This document shows positions 1 to 7,948 of a DNA stretch of 48,700 nt, in pieces. A program made the position numbers and the translations under genes. The notes beneath the pieces are model-generated. The model was given only the letters and a program-made list of their open reading frames with translations. It ran no database searches and was not told the DNA's origin. Where the stretch lies: NCBI RefSeq assembly GCF_001937065.1, contig NZ_MOWR01000011.1, forward strand, positions 1 through 48,700, given 5' to 3'. The stretch comes from Streptococcus sp. 'caviae'. Its GTDB lineage: Bacteria > Bacillota > Bacilli > Lactobacillales > Streptococcaceae. The stretch's first letter is position 1; each line of letters starts with the position of its first letter.

Positions 1-83
1 ACCTTCATAAAATCGGAAAATCTTATGAAGAATTCAAGCGTGAGAGGAATACCTCTCAACCACAATTATAACAGATTTTTCAC

Positions 84-251
84 TTATCTAACCGATTTTT
101 TCAAGACATTGTCATTTTCGATTGACATACTTTTTTTCACCTTTTTTTTCACCCTTAAATACACCTCCTCGCCTTGGACGTTTTCCTTGCTCCCTAATAA
201 CGTGAGAATTCCAACGGCGGCATCAACTATCTGTTGAAATTTAAAAAACAT
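84..251 (-). CDS. Doubtful small hypothetical protein (55 aa)
   Basis: The frame encodes 55 residues with a hydrophobic start (MFFKFQQIVDAAVGILTLLG) and a lysine-rich middle. I do not recognise a family. A GGGAG sequence lies 8 nt before the ATG at 251, which would serve as a ribosome binding site. Against it, the ATG sits in the arm of a strong terminator-like hairpin at 241-273 that follows the amino-acid permease gene, so a separate promoter would be needed, or readthrough. Upstream in-frame ATGs exist as far as 314 but would overlap the permease. It could be a gene remnant or non-coding sequence. Confidence 0.25.
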   Translation of the reverse strand: MFFKFQQIVDAAVGILTLLGSKENVQGEEVYLRVKKKVKKSMSIENDNVLKKSVR

Positions 252-273
252 TTTGGAATCTCCCAAAATGTTT
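241..273 (-). terminator. Intrinsic terminator after the permease gene
   Basis: The arms 246-256 and 263-273 form a perfect 11-bp stem with a 6-nt loop. On the minus strand the stem is followed by a run of six T. It lies just past the permease stop codon at 280, so it should end that transcript. The plus strand also has a short T run, so it could act in both directions. Confidence 0.75.
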
Positions 274-279
274 TTCTGT

Positions 280-1674
280 TTAATCCGTTGAAATAGTAGA
301 GTGTTTATAGCCATAACTGAAGTAGATTAGAACACCAATCACAGTGCTGACAGCAAATGCAATCCAAGTGATTGTCATATATTGACTCATCAGCGCTAAA
401 CATATAATTATTGACATAATCGGCAGTATTGGTATAAAAGGTGTTTTAAATTCCCCGGCCTTGGGTTCCCCTTGATCTTTTCTTAGTTTAATAATGGCAA
501 CTGCCAGCATAATAAGGTAGGCTAAGGTACAAATATTTAAGAATTCTGCAATACTGGAAAGAGGAAATACACCCGCACAAATCATGGACGCAAATCCCAC
601 CACAAGTGTAGCATTCTTAGGAACCTTACTGTGTTTCGTAACAACACTGAGTTTTTGCGGCAAAAGGCCATCGCGGCTGATACTGTAGACCGTTCTTGCC
701 AAAGCATAAGTCATTGAAATGCAGACGGTTATCAGCGTTAAAATAGCAATAATGGAAATGTAGTCGGCTGCCCAATTTAAACCTGCTTGGCGAAGGGAGT
801 AGGCAACTGCATCAGCCACATTTAATTTGGAATAGTGGACAATTCCTGTCAGTACCAAAGTCACACTGGCATAAAGAATCGTTACAATAGTTAAGGAAGT
901 GATAATGCCTTTAGGAATTGTTTTTTGCGGTTCCTGAACTTCATCGACAGCCATTGAAATAGATTCAAAACCTAAAAAAGCAAAAAACATCAAAGAAGCA
1001 CCGGCCATTATTCCTGTCTGGCCTCCGTAAATTTGACCAAAGCCAAAAGGAGAAAAATCAGACCAATTTTCAGGTTTTAAATGAAAAATCCCTACAATGA
1101 TAAAAAGAGCCAAGGCAGAAAACTTCATGATGACCAGACTGCTGTTGAAGCGCAGGGCAATTTTAGAGTTCAAAAGGACAATCCCCGTAACCAGCAGAAC
1201 AACTAAAACCGGCAGCAGATCAATGTAACTGCCTTTACTTGGATTGAAAGTACCGTTTAAAGATGTTGGCAGCTTTATATTATAGCTCAACAGCAGCCCC
1301 TTGAGATAACTTCCCCAACCGGAAGCAACGCTGGATACCGCAGTCAGAAATTCCATAATGATATACCAACCGGCCATCCAAGCTGGAAATTCTCCTAAAG
1401 TAGCATACAAATAACTGTAAGCTCCTCCATTTGCCGGAATTCTTGAGGCAAATTCTGCATAAAAAAGAGCTGAAATTCCAACAGCTACTGCCGCAATGAT
1501 AATCGAAATCACCAAAGCCGGACCTGCATATTGTGCCGCACCAATACCAGTAATCGTAAAGATTCCTGTTCCTACCATTGAACCCAAACCAAGAAAAATC
1601 AAGTCCGCTACTTTGAGGTGGCGCTTCATTTCTGTCTTGTCTAACTTTGTATTTTTCTTTCTGAATATAGTCAT
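280..1674 (-). CDS. APC-family (cationic amino-acid transporter type) permease
   Basis: A membrane permease of the amino acid-polyamine-organocation superfamily, predicted to import amino acids; the substrate cannot be read from the sequence. The protein has about 12 hydrophobic segments over 464 residues. The first carries the family signature GLGSMVGTGIFTITG, and a conserved FAFLGFESIS segment lies mid-protein. An in-frame start at 1773 exists, but AGGAG followed by ATGATG at 1677-1672 and a promoter at 1706-1734 place the real start at 1674 or 1677. The gene lies downstream of ftsH with about 340 bp between, has its own promoter, and ends at a terminator hairpin. A permease follows ftsH in S. 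mutans too. CAT/YfnA-like is the best subfamily guess. Confidence 0.85.
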   Translation of the reverse strand: MTIFRKKNTKLDKTEMKRHLKVADLIFLGLGSMVGTGIFTITGIGAAQYAGPALVISIIIAAVAVGISALFYAEFASRIPANGGAYSYLYATLGEFPAWMAGWYIIMEFLTAVSSVASGWGSYLKGLLLSYNIKLPTSLNGTFNPSKGSYIDLLPVLVVLLVTGIVLLNSKIALRFNSSLVIMKFSALALFIIVGIFHLKPENWSDFSPFGFGQIYGGQTGIMAGASLMFFAFLGFESISMAVDEVQEPQKTIPKGIITSLTIVTILYASVTLVLTGIVHYSKLNVADAVAYSLRQAGLNWAADYISIIAILTLITVCISMTYALARTVYSISRDGLLPQKLSVVTKHSKVPKNATLVVGFASMICAGVFPLSSIAEFLNICTLAYLIMLAVAIIKLRKDQGEPKAGEFKTPFIPILPIMSIIICLALMSQYMTITWIAFAVSTVIGVLIYFSYGYKHSTISTD

Positions 1675-1705
1675 CATTTCTCCTAATAGTTTTAACAACC
1701 ATATT

Positions 1706-1734
1706 AGTTTATCACAGTAAGCAGTCCTTGTAAA
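1706..1734 (-). promoter_or_regulatory. Promoter of the amino-acid permease
   Basis: On the minus strand TTTACA (1734-1729) and TAAACT (1711-1706) are separated by 17 nt, and a TG one base upstream of the -10 makes it an extended -10. Transcription would begin about 30 nt before the AGGAG-ATG start of the permease. Confidence 0.55.
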
Positions 1735-1743
1735 TTTAATTGA

Positions 1744-1802
1744 ACAAAAAAATGGAAGTGGAATCAACCCCAAAATTGAAAATTTTGGTTCGTATTCCCA
1801 CT
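1744..1802 (-). terminator. Terminator-like hairpin downstream of ftsH
   Basis: An inner stem of 8 bp (1770-1777 with 1781-1788, loop GAA) sits in an outer imperfect stem (1757-1764 with 1794-1802). On the minus strand it is followed shortly by a run of seven T at 1744-1751. It lies about 210 nt beyond the ftsH stop and would end the long leftward operon. The AGTGG/CCCACT arms resemble repeats common between streptococcal genes, which is a recollection and not a search result. Confidence 0.55.
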
Positions 1803-1869
1803 CCCATACATTTGTTTAGGTCTTCCGCTTTGGCCTTGTAGCAAAAGGAAAGCCAGCCAACAGTGGTTT

Positions 1870-2007
1870 ATTGGTGCTTTAGCACCAATGAACTGTGCAG
1901 GGATGAGACTTCTTGGCCTGGCCAACAGGTCTTACTCCCAAGCACTGCGTCAAGAGCTTATTTCAAAACAAGAATATTGGACACGTTTTTGCCTAGTCTC
2001 ATTTTTT
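1870..2007. other. Non-coding stretch with several stem-loops
   Basis: Between ftsH and the permease there is an 8-bp stem with a TTTA loop (1870-1877 with 1882-1889). A long-range 8-bp inverted repeat, ATGAGACT at 1913-1920 with AGTCTCAT at 1995-2002, is followed on the plus strand by a T run. Inside it lies the palindrome TTGGCCTGGCCAA. No credible reading frame crosses it. Confidence 0.45.
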
Positions 2008-2012
2008 CAATA

Positions 2013-3986
2013 TCAATCAGCCTTATCTTCAGTCATTTTTTCTTTGATTTCATCATAGGACAGGGCATGAGCTTCTTCTGAATCATCATCTGACTTTTCA
2101 GGCATCTTGCCTGTTTCGTAAATAGACTTGATTTGTGCTGCATCAAGTGTTTCATACTTAAGCAGGGCTTCCGCAATTAATTTATGTGTTTCGCGATTGC
2201 CATTAATAATATCAGCTGCCTTATTGCGAGCTTCATTTAGGAGATCGCGAACTTCTTCATCAATAAGAAGGGCTGTCTGAGCTGAATAGGCCTTTTCAGG
2301 TGCAAACTGACCTGGCATCATTGAATGATTGCCTTCGTATTGAACAGGGCCGAGTTTTTCACTCATACCATATTCTGTTACCATGGCACGGGCTAATTGC
2401 GTTGCCTGTTCAAAGTCGTTGGAAGCACCCGTTGTTTGAGCATTAAAGATAATTTCTTCAGCAACACGGCCTCCCATAAGTCCAGCCAATTGCTCTTTCA
2501 AATCATCTTTAGACAGGAGATTCTGATCTTCCTTCGGAAGTGCAATCATGTAACCGCCGGCACGTCCGCGCGGAACAATGGTAACTTTATGAACAACACG
2601 CGCATTGGATAAAACAAGTCCTACAATAGTATGTCCAGCTTCATGATAAGCCACCATCTGACGTTCATGTTCAGAAATGGTTTTATCCTTCTTAGAAGGA
2701 CCGGCAATAACACGGTCTTCTGCTTCATCGATATCACTGGCATCAATTGTTTTCTTGTTGCGGCGGGCTGCGACAAGAGCAGCTTCATTCAAGACATTTT
2801 CCAAGTCTGCACCGACAAATCCCGGTGTCTGCTGAGCAATGACTTTTAGGTCAACATCTTTAGCCAGAGGTTTATTCTTCGAATGAACACGAAGGATAGC
2901 TTCGCGGCCCTTAACATCCGGTCTGCCGACAAGAACCTTACGGTCAAAGCGTCCGGGACGAAGAAGAGCGGGATCCAGAACATCACTGCGGTTGGTTGCA
3001 GCAATAACAATGATATTTTCGTTTCCTTCAAAACCATCCATTTCAATCAGCAGCTGGTTGAGGGTTTGTTCACGCTCATCGTTTCCGCCGCCCATTCCGG
3101 CTCCGCGGCGGCGGCCGACAGCATCAATTTCATCGATAAAGATAATGGCACGCTCAGCCTTTTTAGCATCCTCAAAGAGGGAACGAACACGGCTGGCTCC
3201 GACACCAACAAACATTTCGACAAAGTCCGAACCTGAAATACTGAAGAAAGGAACTCCGGCCTCACCGGCAACAGCTTTAGCAAGCAGGGTTTTACCGGTA
3301 CCTGGAGGGCCTTCAAGGAGGACACCTGACGGAATACGTGCTCCCAAAGCTTTATAGCGTTTTGGTTCCTTTAAGAAATCAACCACTTCAATAAGTTCTT
3401 GTTTTTCTTCTTCTGCTCCGGCAACATCTGAAAAGCGCACTTTAACATCGCTTTTAGAAGATGAACGCGCCTTGTTTTTACCAAAACTCATGGCGCCGCG
3501 GGCACCGCCTCCGCCTTGATTCATCATCATGGTAAAGAAGAAGATCATAATGATAATTGGCAGGAAGCTTATGAGGAAAGAAATCCAGGCACCGCTTGAG
3601 CTCTCTTGTTTAACAGAAATTTTGGTCCCATGATCTTCTGCCAGCTTTTCAATTTTTTCAATAGAAGCGCTGTTAGGCAGAACGATTGAGGTAAACTTCT
3701 TAACTTTTGCAGTACTGCCGTTAAAGAAGGCTAAGTCACTGTTCGTCTTTATTTCTTTAGCCTTTTCATACTCACCTGTTACTTGAACAATGCTGCCGCT
3801 GGGCTGATAGGTAATTGATTTTATATCACCTGATTTGACATGTTTAACAAGGGTCGTGTAACTGATTTTTTCACTCTGTGAACCTGTTCCTTTAAAAAAA
3901 TACTGAAAACCAGTTACAATAGCCAAAATCAGTATGATATAAACAAAGGAGTTTTTCACAAATCCATTATTTCGATTATTTTTCAT
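2013..3986 (-). CDS. ftsH: ATP-dependent zinc metalloprotease FtsH
   Basis: Membrane-bound AAA+ protease that unfolds and degrades misfolded membrane proteins and short-lived regulators. The 657 residues show two N-terminal membrane segments (about 13-30 and 134-155) enclosing an extracytoplasmic domain. A Gly-rich linker follows, then an AAA domain with Walker A GPPGTGKT (226-233) and Walker B IIFIDEID (281-288). A second-region-of-homology arginine motif and the zinc site HEAGH (448-452) complete the protease. The C-terminus is acidic. The length is normal for the family. It sits 22 nt after hpt in the tilS-hpt-ftsH order seen widely in Firmicutes, so it is probably cotranscribed. The Shine-Dalgarno is weak (AAAGG about 14 nt before the ATG), which may mean inefficient initiation or coupling to hpt. 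Confidence 0.98.
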   Translation of the reverse strand: MKNNRNNGFVKNSFVYIILILAIVTGFQYFFKGTGSQSEKISYTTLVKHVKSGDIKSITYQPSGSIVQVTGEYEKAKEIKTNSDLAFFNGSTAKVKKFTSIVLPNSASIEKIEKLAEDHGTKISVKQESSSGAWISFLISFLPIIIMIFFFTMMMNQGGGGARGAMSFGKNKARSSSKSDVKVRFSDVAGAEEEKQELIEVVDFLKEPKRYKALGARIPSGVLLEGPPGTGKTLLAKAVAGEAGVPFFSISGSDFVEMFVGVGASRVRSLFEDAKKAERAIIFIDEIDAVGRRRGAGMGGGNDEREQTLNQLLIEMDGFEGNENIIVIAATNRSDVLDPALLRPGRFDRKVLVGRPDVKGREAILRVHSKNKPLAKDVDLKVIAQQTPGFVGADLENVLNEAALVAARRNKKTIDASDIDEAEDRVIAGPSKKDKTISEHERQMVAYHEAGHTIVGLVLSNARVVHKVTIVPRGRAGGYMIALPKEDQNLLSKDDLKEQLAGLMGGRVAEEIIFNAQTTGASNDFEQATQLARAMVTEYGMSEKLGPVQYEGNHSMMPGQFAPEKAYSAQTALLIDEEVRDLLNEARNKAADIINGNRETHKLIAEALLKYETLDAAQIKSIYETGKMPEKSDDDSEEAHALSYDEIKEKMTEDKAD

Positions 3987-4008
3987 GTATTAATTAACAA
4001 CCTTTTTC

Positions 4009-4551
4009 TTATTTTGAATAAACTTCTTCTTTCAGCACTCCTACATAAGGAAGATTACGGTAATTTTCAGCGTAATCTAAGCCAAAGCCAACGATAAATT
4101 CATTTGGAACATCGTAGCAGACATAGTCAGCATCAATGTCAACGACACGACCTTCCGGCTTATCAAACAAGGTAGCAATCCTGACAGAATTTGCCCGACG
4201 ATACTTGAACATGTCACGCAGATATTTTAAGGTGCGGCCGGTATCAATAATATCTTCAATAAAGACAACATCGCGGCCTTCAATATTGGTGTCAACATCT
4301 TTTAAAATCTTGACTTCACCGCTGCTGCTAGTGCCGCCATGATAGCTTGATACAACCATGAAATCAATTTCAACATGCGTATCAATATGTTTCATTAACT
4401 CAGCCATAAAAGGAACAGAGCCTTTTAAAACACCGACTAAAAGGGGATTTTTCCCAGCATAGTCTTTGGTTAACTGAGCGCCTAACTCTTTGGTCTTAAT
4501 GATAATTTCCTCTTCAGAATAGAGGACTTTTTTAATATCTTGTTCGAGCAT
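4009..4551 (-). CDS. hpt: Hypoxanthine-guanine phosphoribosyltransferase
   Basis: Salvages hypoxanthine and guanine to IMP and GMP using PRPP in the cytoplasm. The 180-residue protein carries the PRPP-binding motif [14 protein letters not shown] at about residues 95-108 and the flexible-loop region [17 protein letters not shown]. The C-terminal part has the base-binding stretch [18 protein letters not shown]. It starts 3 nt after the tilS stop, and the GGTGAGAG serving as its ribosome binding site lies in the end of tilS, so the two are translationally linked. The tilS-hpt-ftsH cluster is conserved in Firmicutes. Confidence 0.96.
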   Translation of the reverse strand: MLEQDIKKVLYSEEEIIIKTKELGAQLTKDYAGKNPLLVGVLKGSVPFMAELMKHIDTHVEIDFMVVSSYHGGTSSSGEVKILKDVDTNIEGRDVVFIEDIIDTGRTLKYLRDMFKYRRANSVRIATLFDKPEGRVVDIDADYVCYDVPNEFIVGFGLDYAENYRNLPYVGVLKEEVYSK

Positions 4552-4554
4552 CTC

Positions 4555-5826
4555 TCACCAATTTCTATTTTGAATATACAGTCTGCCTTTCATTATACCA
4601 TCTTTAAAATCTTTTCTCAAATAAGTAATATCATCTAAAAGAATTAAAATGATTTCGCCGTCCTGCTCAAGAATAACCGCTTCTGAGCGTTTAGCAGGAG
4701 GAATTTTATCATCGATAAACAGGCGCCGCACTTTTTTAGAATATGAGCCCAGCTGAATTTTATCCCCCGGTCTGCGTTTCCTGATCAAAATAGGAGCGTC
4801 ACTCTTTAAAGCAAAACCTTCTTTAGAATCTGACACTTGCTGAAAAGAAAATATGTACTGACCATATTTGACCATACTGTCATATTCTAGCACTCTTTGT
4901 TCGTCATCTCCATCCGTCTTAAGACCTATTTTAGCAATTTCAAACCTTTTATCATCCTTTTTTAAATAGTAGCCATTTTTTAAGTAATGGTGATAGTAAC
5001 TTTTTGTTCTAAGAATATGCAGCAGATTATTAAACTGCGCCTTGCTTATATTTAAGTCAGGGAAATTTTCGAGATAGCCTTGCAGCAAAAAATACTGAAC
5101 AGGCTCACTCTGGTTTTGAAAAACCTGACAGTCCTGAGGATCCAACTGCTTGCTTAAATCAGCAAAGGCCTGAAAAAGCTTGTCAGTTTCTGCACCCAGA
5201 GCAATTAAATGCCGAGCTATTTGAGGATTCTCCTGCTTTAATGTCGGCAGGTAAGTGTTTCTGATTCTGTTTCTTAAATAGCGGTCTTCTTTATTCGAGC
5301 TGTCATCAAAGTGAAAAATATCCGGCAGATCTTTTTTGGGAAAGGCCAAAAAAGGCCGGATCAGCTGACCGCAGGCAAAAGGCTGCACTTCCTTGATTCC
5401 GGTTAAATAACGCAGGCGCGACCCTCTCAGTAAACGTAAAAAAACTGTCTCAGCCTGATCATCAGCATGATGGGCAGTGACAAGAGCCGTGTAATCATAT
5501 TTAAGCATGACTTTTTTAAAAAAAGCATAACGAAAATCACGCGCTTTTTTTTCAGAAAATGCTCCCTTATAAGTATCGCTGTAAAAAGGAAGCTGCTGTT
5601 CTTGAGCCCAGTTTTTAAGATAGGCTTCCTCTTCATCGGCTTGAAGCCTTTGTTTATGATTAACATGAGCTATGGCTATTTCTATACCTAGCTGCTTTTG
5701 ATAGACATGCAAAAAGTGCAGCAGATTCATAGAATCTACTCCACCTGATACAGCTATTAAAACCTTGTTATGCTGGTCAAAAAACTTTTTGTCTTTCGCA
5801 TATTTAAAAATCTTGTCGTAGGTCAT
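4555..5826 (-). CDS. tilS: tRNA(Ile)-lysidine synthetase
   Basis: Attaches lysine to C34 of the CAU-anticodon tRNA(Ile), changing its decoding from AUG to AUA; essential in most bacteria. The N-terminal PP-loop ATPase motif AVSGGVDSMNLL lies at about residues 25-36, and the HHADDQAETVFLRLLRGS segment typical of TilS follows near 120-137. A C-terminal substrate-binding domain contains RKRRPGDKIQLG. The length of 423 aa is usual for streptococci. The start ATG overlaps the stop of the upstream serine-hydrolase gene by 4 nt, so translation is probably coupled. Confidence 0.95.
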   Translation of the reverse strand: MTYDKIFKYAKDKKFFDQHNKVLIAVSGGVDSMNLLHFLHVYQKQLGIEIAIAHVNHKQRLQADEEEAYLKNWAQEQQLPFYSDTYKGAFSEKKARDFRYAFFKKVMLKYDYTALVTAHHADDQAETVFLRLLRGSRLRYLTGIKEVQPFACGQLIRPFLAFPKKDLPDIFHFDDSSNKEDRYLRNRIRNTYLPTLKQENPQIARHLIALGAETDKLFQAFADLSKQLDPQDCQVFQNQSEPVQYFLLQGYLENFPDLNISKAQFNNLLHILRTKSYYHHYLKNGYYLKKDDKRFEIAKIGLKTDGDDEQRVLEYDSMVKYGQYIFSFQQVSDSKEGFALKSDAPILIRKRRPGDKIQLGSYSKKVRRLFIDDKIPPAKRSEAVILEQDGEIILILLDDITYLRKDFKDGIMKGRLYIQNRNW

Positions 5827-7058
5827 TTTAAGATACCATACACATCGTCAGCGATTGCTGAGATATTGTTATAAGATGATTTATCTGTAAAAATAGATAA
5901 AATAAAGGGTTCACCAGCATAAATGACAGCTACATCATGCTTATAGTCATAGGCATCGCCGATTTTATGGGCAACAGGAGCAGCAATATCACGAGAAATA
6001 CGATCACTGTCAAACTCAGTTGTTTTTAAATAATTTAAAGCTGAGCCGCTCTGATTGTAGAGAGCTTCCATGACATTTGCTGCTGTCCTTGATGAAACCT
6101 TTCGATTGTCCATATTCCACTGGACACCAGCTGCTTTTTGAATGGTTTCCTGATAAGTTTTATCGTATTTGTGGGCAATATAGTAGCCTAAAATATTGCT
6201 GGCAGCATTGTCTGAATGCTGAGTTACCGCTTTTAATAAGCTATCTACAGTATAGGCCTTATTGTCTGCTTTTTTAGGCATTTTACCGCTGCCCTCAGTC
6301 TTATAGGCCCCCTTAAATTGATTCACTTGTTCGGTATAGGTCAGCTTGTCCGTTAATTTTACTTTTCCGTCTTTAATTTGTTTTTCAACAAAATATAAAA
6401 TAGGAAGCTTTGTCACACTGGCAGAGTACATTGCCTTGTCTTCATTAATTCCAGCTGTCTGCTGCGTATCCAGCTGCTTGATGTAGATAGAATAGTTCGA
6501 TTTATTGTATTTTTTATTTAACAAATCCTGAACTTTTTCCATGCGATTGTCCACAGCATCTAAATCTTTTTCATTTATCCAGCCTTGGCCGTCAGCTTTT
6601 AAATAGATGCCATGGTTGGTAACAGCTCTTTTGGAAACGTGTACCTTACTATAGCCTGTAAGTTTCGTCTTGACCTTTTTTACACCTGTCACATAAGGAT
6701 TTTGATAGATGGTAAACGTTTTTTTCAGCCAAAAATTTCTGGAAAAATGATCCTGCCGAAGAACAATATCGGCATAAACACTGTCATAGCTAGCCTTTAT
6801 AAAGCGGCCATCTAACAGCTTAAAAACCGGTGTCTTAACATTTTTTGTAATCAGGGCCTTGATTTTCAAAGCAGAATCGGGCTTAATGGTTTGAGCTTTC
6901 CCTGTCAGATCAGCCTTTGGAAAACTGGATACAGCATGATAAATATTAGGATTTGTTGGAATATTATTAAAAAATTCTGAAGACGATTTTTCCGTACTGA
7001 TTGCCAAAATAGGAGCAGAAAAAACAATCATTAACATGATGGCTAACAATTTTTTCAT
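5823..7058 (-). CDS. Secreted serine hydrolase of the class A beta-lactamase fold
   Basis: An exported protein of 411 residues with a short signal peptide (MKKLLAIMLMIVFSAPILA). The middle region may be an SH3- or GW-like wall module (around GWINEKDLDAV). The C-terminal half has the active-site pattern of penicillin-interacting serine enzymes: SVTK (SxxK), SDN in QHSDNAASN, and HKIG in place of the usual KTG. The family is usually annotated as beta-lactamase-like or serine hydrolase, and its substrate is not known to me. The S. mutans origin region carries an equivalent gene between divIC and tilS. It is coupled on both sides, overlapping the 47-aa gene and tilS by ATGA. A wall-remodelling role during division is inferred from its neighbours only. 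Confidence 0.85.
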   Translation of the reverse strand: MKKLLAIMLMIVFSAPILAISTEKSSSEFFNNIPTNPNIYHAVSSFPKADLTGKAQTIKPDSALKIKALITKNVKTPVFKLLDGRFIKASYDSVYADIVLRQDHFSRNFWLKKTFTIYQNPYVTGVKKVKTKLTGYSKVHVSKRAVTNHGIYLKADGQGWINEKDLDAVDNRMEKVQDLLNKKYNKSNYSIYIKQLDTQQTAGINEDKAMYSASVTKLPILYFVEKQIKDGKVKLTDKLTYTEQVNQFKGAYKTEGSGKMPKKADNKAYTVDSLLKAVTQHSDNAASNILGYYIAHKYDKTYQETIQKAAGVQWNMDNRKVSSRTAANVMEALYNQSGSALNYLKTTEFDSDRISRDIAAPVAHKIGDAYDYKHDVAVIYAGEPFILSIFTDKSSYNNISAIADDVYGILK

Positions 7059-7198
7059 TTTGCTCCTCCTACTTTATTTTGAACGTTCATTTTATGAGAC
7101 GGCTCTTCTCGCAAAGCCTGATTTTTTTGAGCCAATTCTTCCAGTTTATCATCAGAATAAGCTAAAAATTTTTCGACTGTTTCAATTAAATGTTCCAT
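7055..7198 (-). CDS. Small conserved-position protein (47 aa)
   Basis: Reading the minus strand from the ATG at 7198 gives 47 residues beginning [20 protein letters not shown] and ending VGGAK, followed by TGA. It is highly charged and probably helical. The start overlaps the divIC stop (TAATG) and its stop overlaps the next start (ATGA), so it is tightly coupled on both sides, which strongly supports a real gene. S. mutans has a tiny gene in the same place. Its C-terminal codons also supply the AGGAGG sequence that starts the serine hydrolase. Function unknown; a partner role in septal wall synthesis is a guess from position. Confidence 0.75.
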   Translation of the reverse strand: MEHLIETVEKFLAYSDDKLEELAQKNQALREEPSHKMNVQNKVGGAK

Positions 7199-7569
7199 TA
7201 TTTCGGTAATAAACTTGGTGCAGGGTAAATATTTTCTCCGTCAATAGAATAATAATATTTAGCGCGTGCATACTTTTCAACATAACTGTCATCTTTCAGA
7301 CGCTTAGCAAATTTTTGTTCAGCCTCTGTTTTAGCATTTAGCTGGTCCTGCTGTTTTTGCAGTTTGACAATCTGTTCTTTTTTCTCCTGTAAATTCATAT
7401 AGCTGGCAACCAGATTGTAGGCCGGCAAAATAAAGAGCAAAATAATAAAGACTAAAATCCAGCCAATGAAGCGATGGCGGCGTCTCATCTCCTCTTCTTC
7501 ATAGCGTTTTCTGCTGTTTTCATCATTGATGTACTTATTATTAAGCTGAACAATGTTAGGTTTCTCCAT
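7198..7569 (-). CDS. divIC: Septum formation initiator, DivIC/FtsB family
   Basis: A bitopic division protein of 123 residues. It has a short basic cytoplasmic N-terminus, one membrane helix ([21 protein letters not shown]), then an extracellular coiled coil ([20 protein letters not shown]) and the C-terminal [10 protein letters not shown] segment typical of DivIC. Family members complex with FtsL and DivIB at the septum. A GTG at 7590 could also start it, but the ATG at 7569 is preferred because an ACGAGG ribosome binding site lies 10 nt upstream and the product then starts MEKPNIVQL. It overlaps rqcP by 14 nt. Confident in family. Confidence 0.9.
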   Translation of the reverse strand: MEKPNIVQLNNKYINDENSRKRYEEEEMRRRHRFIGWILVFIILLFILPAYNLVASYMNLQEKKEQIVKLQKQQDQLNAKTEAEQKFAKRLKDDSYVEKYARAKYYYSIDGENIYPAPSLLPK

Positions 7570-7828
7570 CTGGTTCAATCCTCGTCTCACTTATGATTTC
7601 ATACATATTGGCAGCGTCATCTTTTTTAGTGCTGTCTTTCATTTCCAAAACACGGACCGTCAGCAATTTATTGCCAAAGCGTATTTCAACAGTGTCATTG
7701 ATTTTTAAATCTGTTGAACTTTTGGCCAAGATACCGTTAACTTTAATACGTCCTTTATCAGCTACTTCCTTGGCTACCGGGCGGCGTTTTATAATACGGG
7801 ATACTTTCAAATACTTATCTAATCTCAC
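7556..7828 (-). CDS. rqcP: S4-domain RNA-binding protein RqcP (YabO/HslR-like)
   Basis: A 90-residue protein made almost entirely of an S4 RNA-binding domain, beginning [21 protein letters not shown] and continuing through GRIKVNG. The family member YabO of B. subtilis (RqcP) stabilises the tRNA on obstructed 50S subunits during alanine tailing in ribosome quality control. Its position next to divIC and mfd is the standard Firmicute context. Expression is probably shared with divIC, which overlaps its 3' end. Confidence 0.9.
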   Translation of the reverse strand: MRLDKYLKVSRIIKRRPVAKEVADKGRIKVNGILAKSSTDLKINDTVEIRFGNKLLTVRVLEMKDSTKKDDAANMYEIISETRIEPDGET

Positions 7829-7948
7829 CTAATCACCTCAAGTCTATTTTTTTATTCTAACATTTTTCTTTTTAAAAAGATAGAAAGAGCTTAGCTGCAT
7901 GCTTATATTTTCTGTTGAAGACCGCTAAGAAAATGTGCTGTCCTTAAC

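Noticed and set aside
4555..5826. Possible frameshift in tilS, since several overlapping frames occur
   Set aside because: The 423-residue frame is continuous and holds all motifs; the other frames are shadows.
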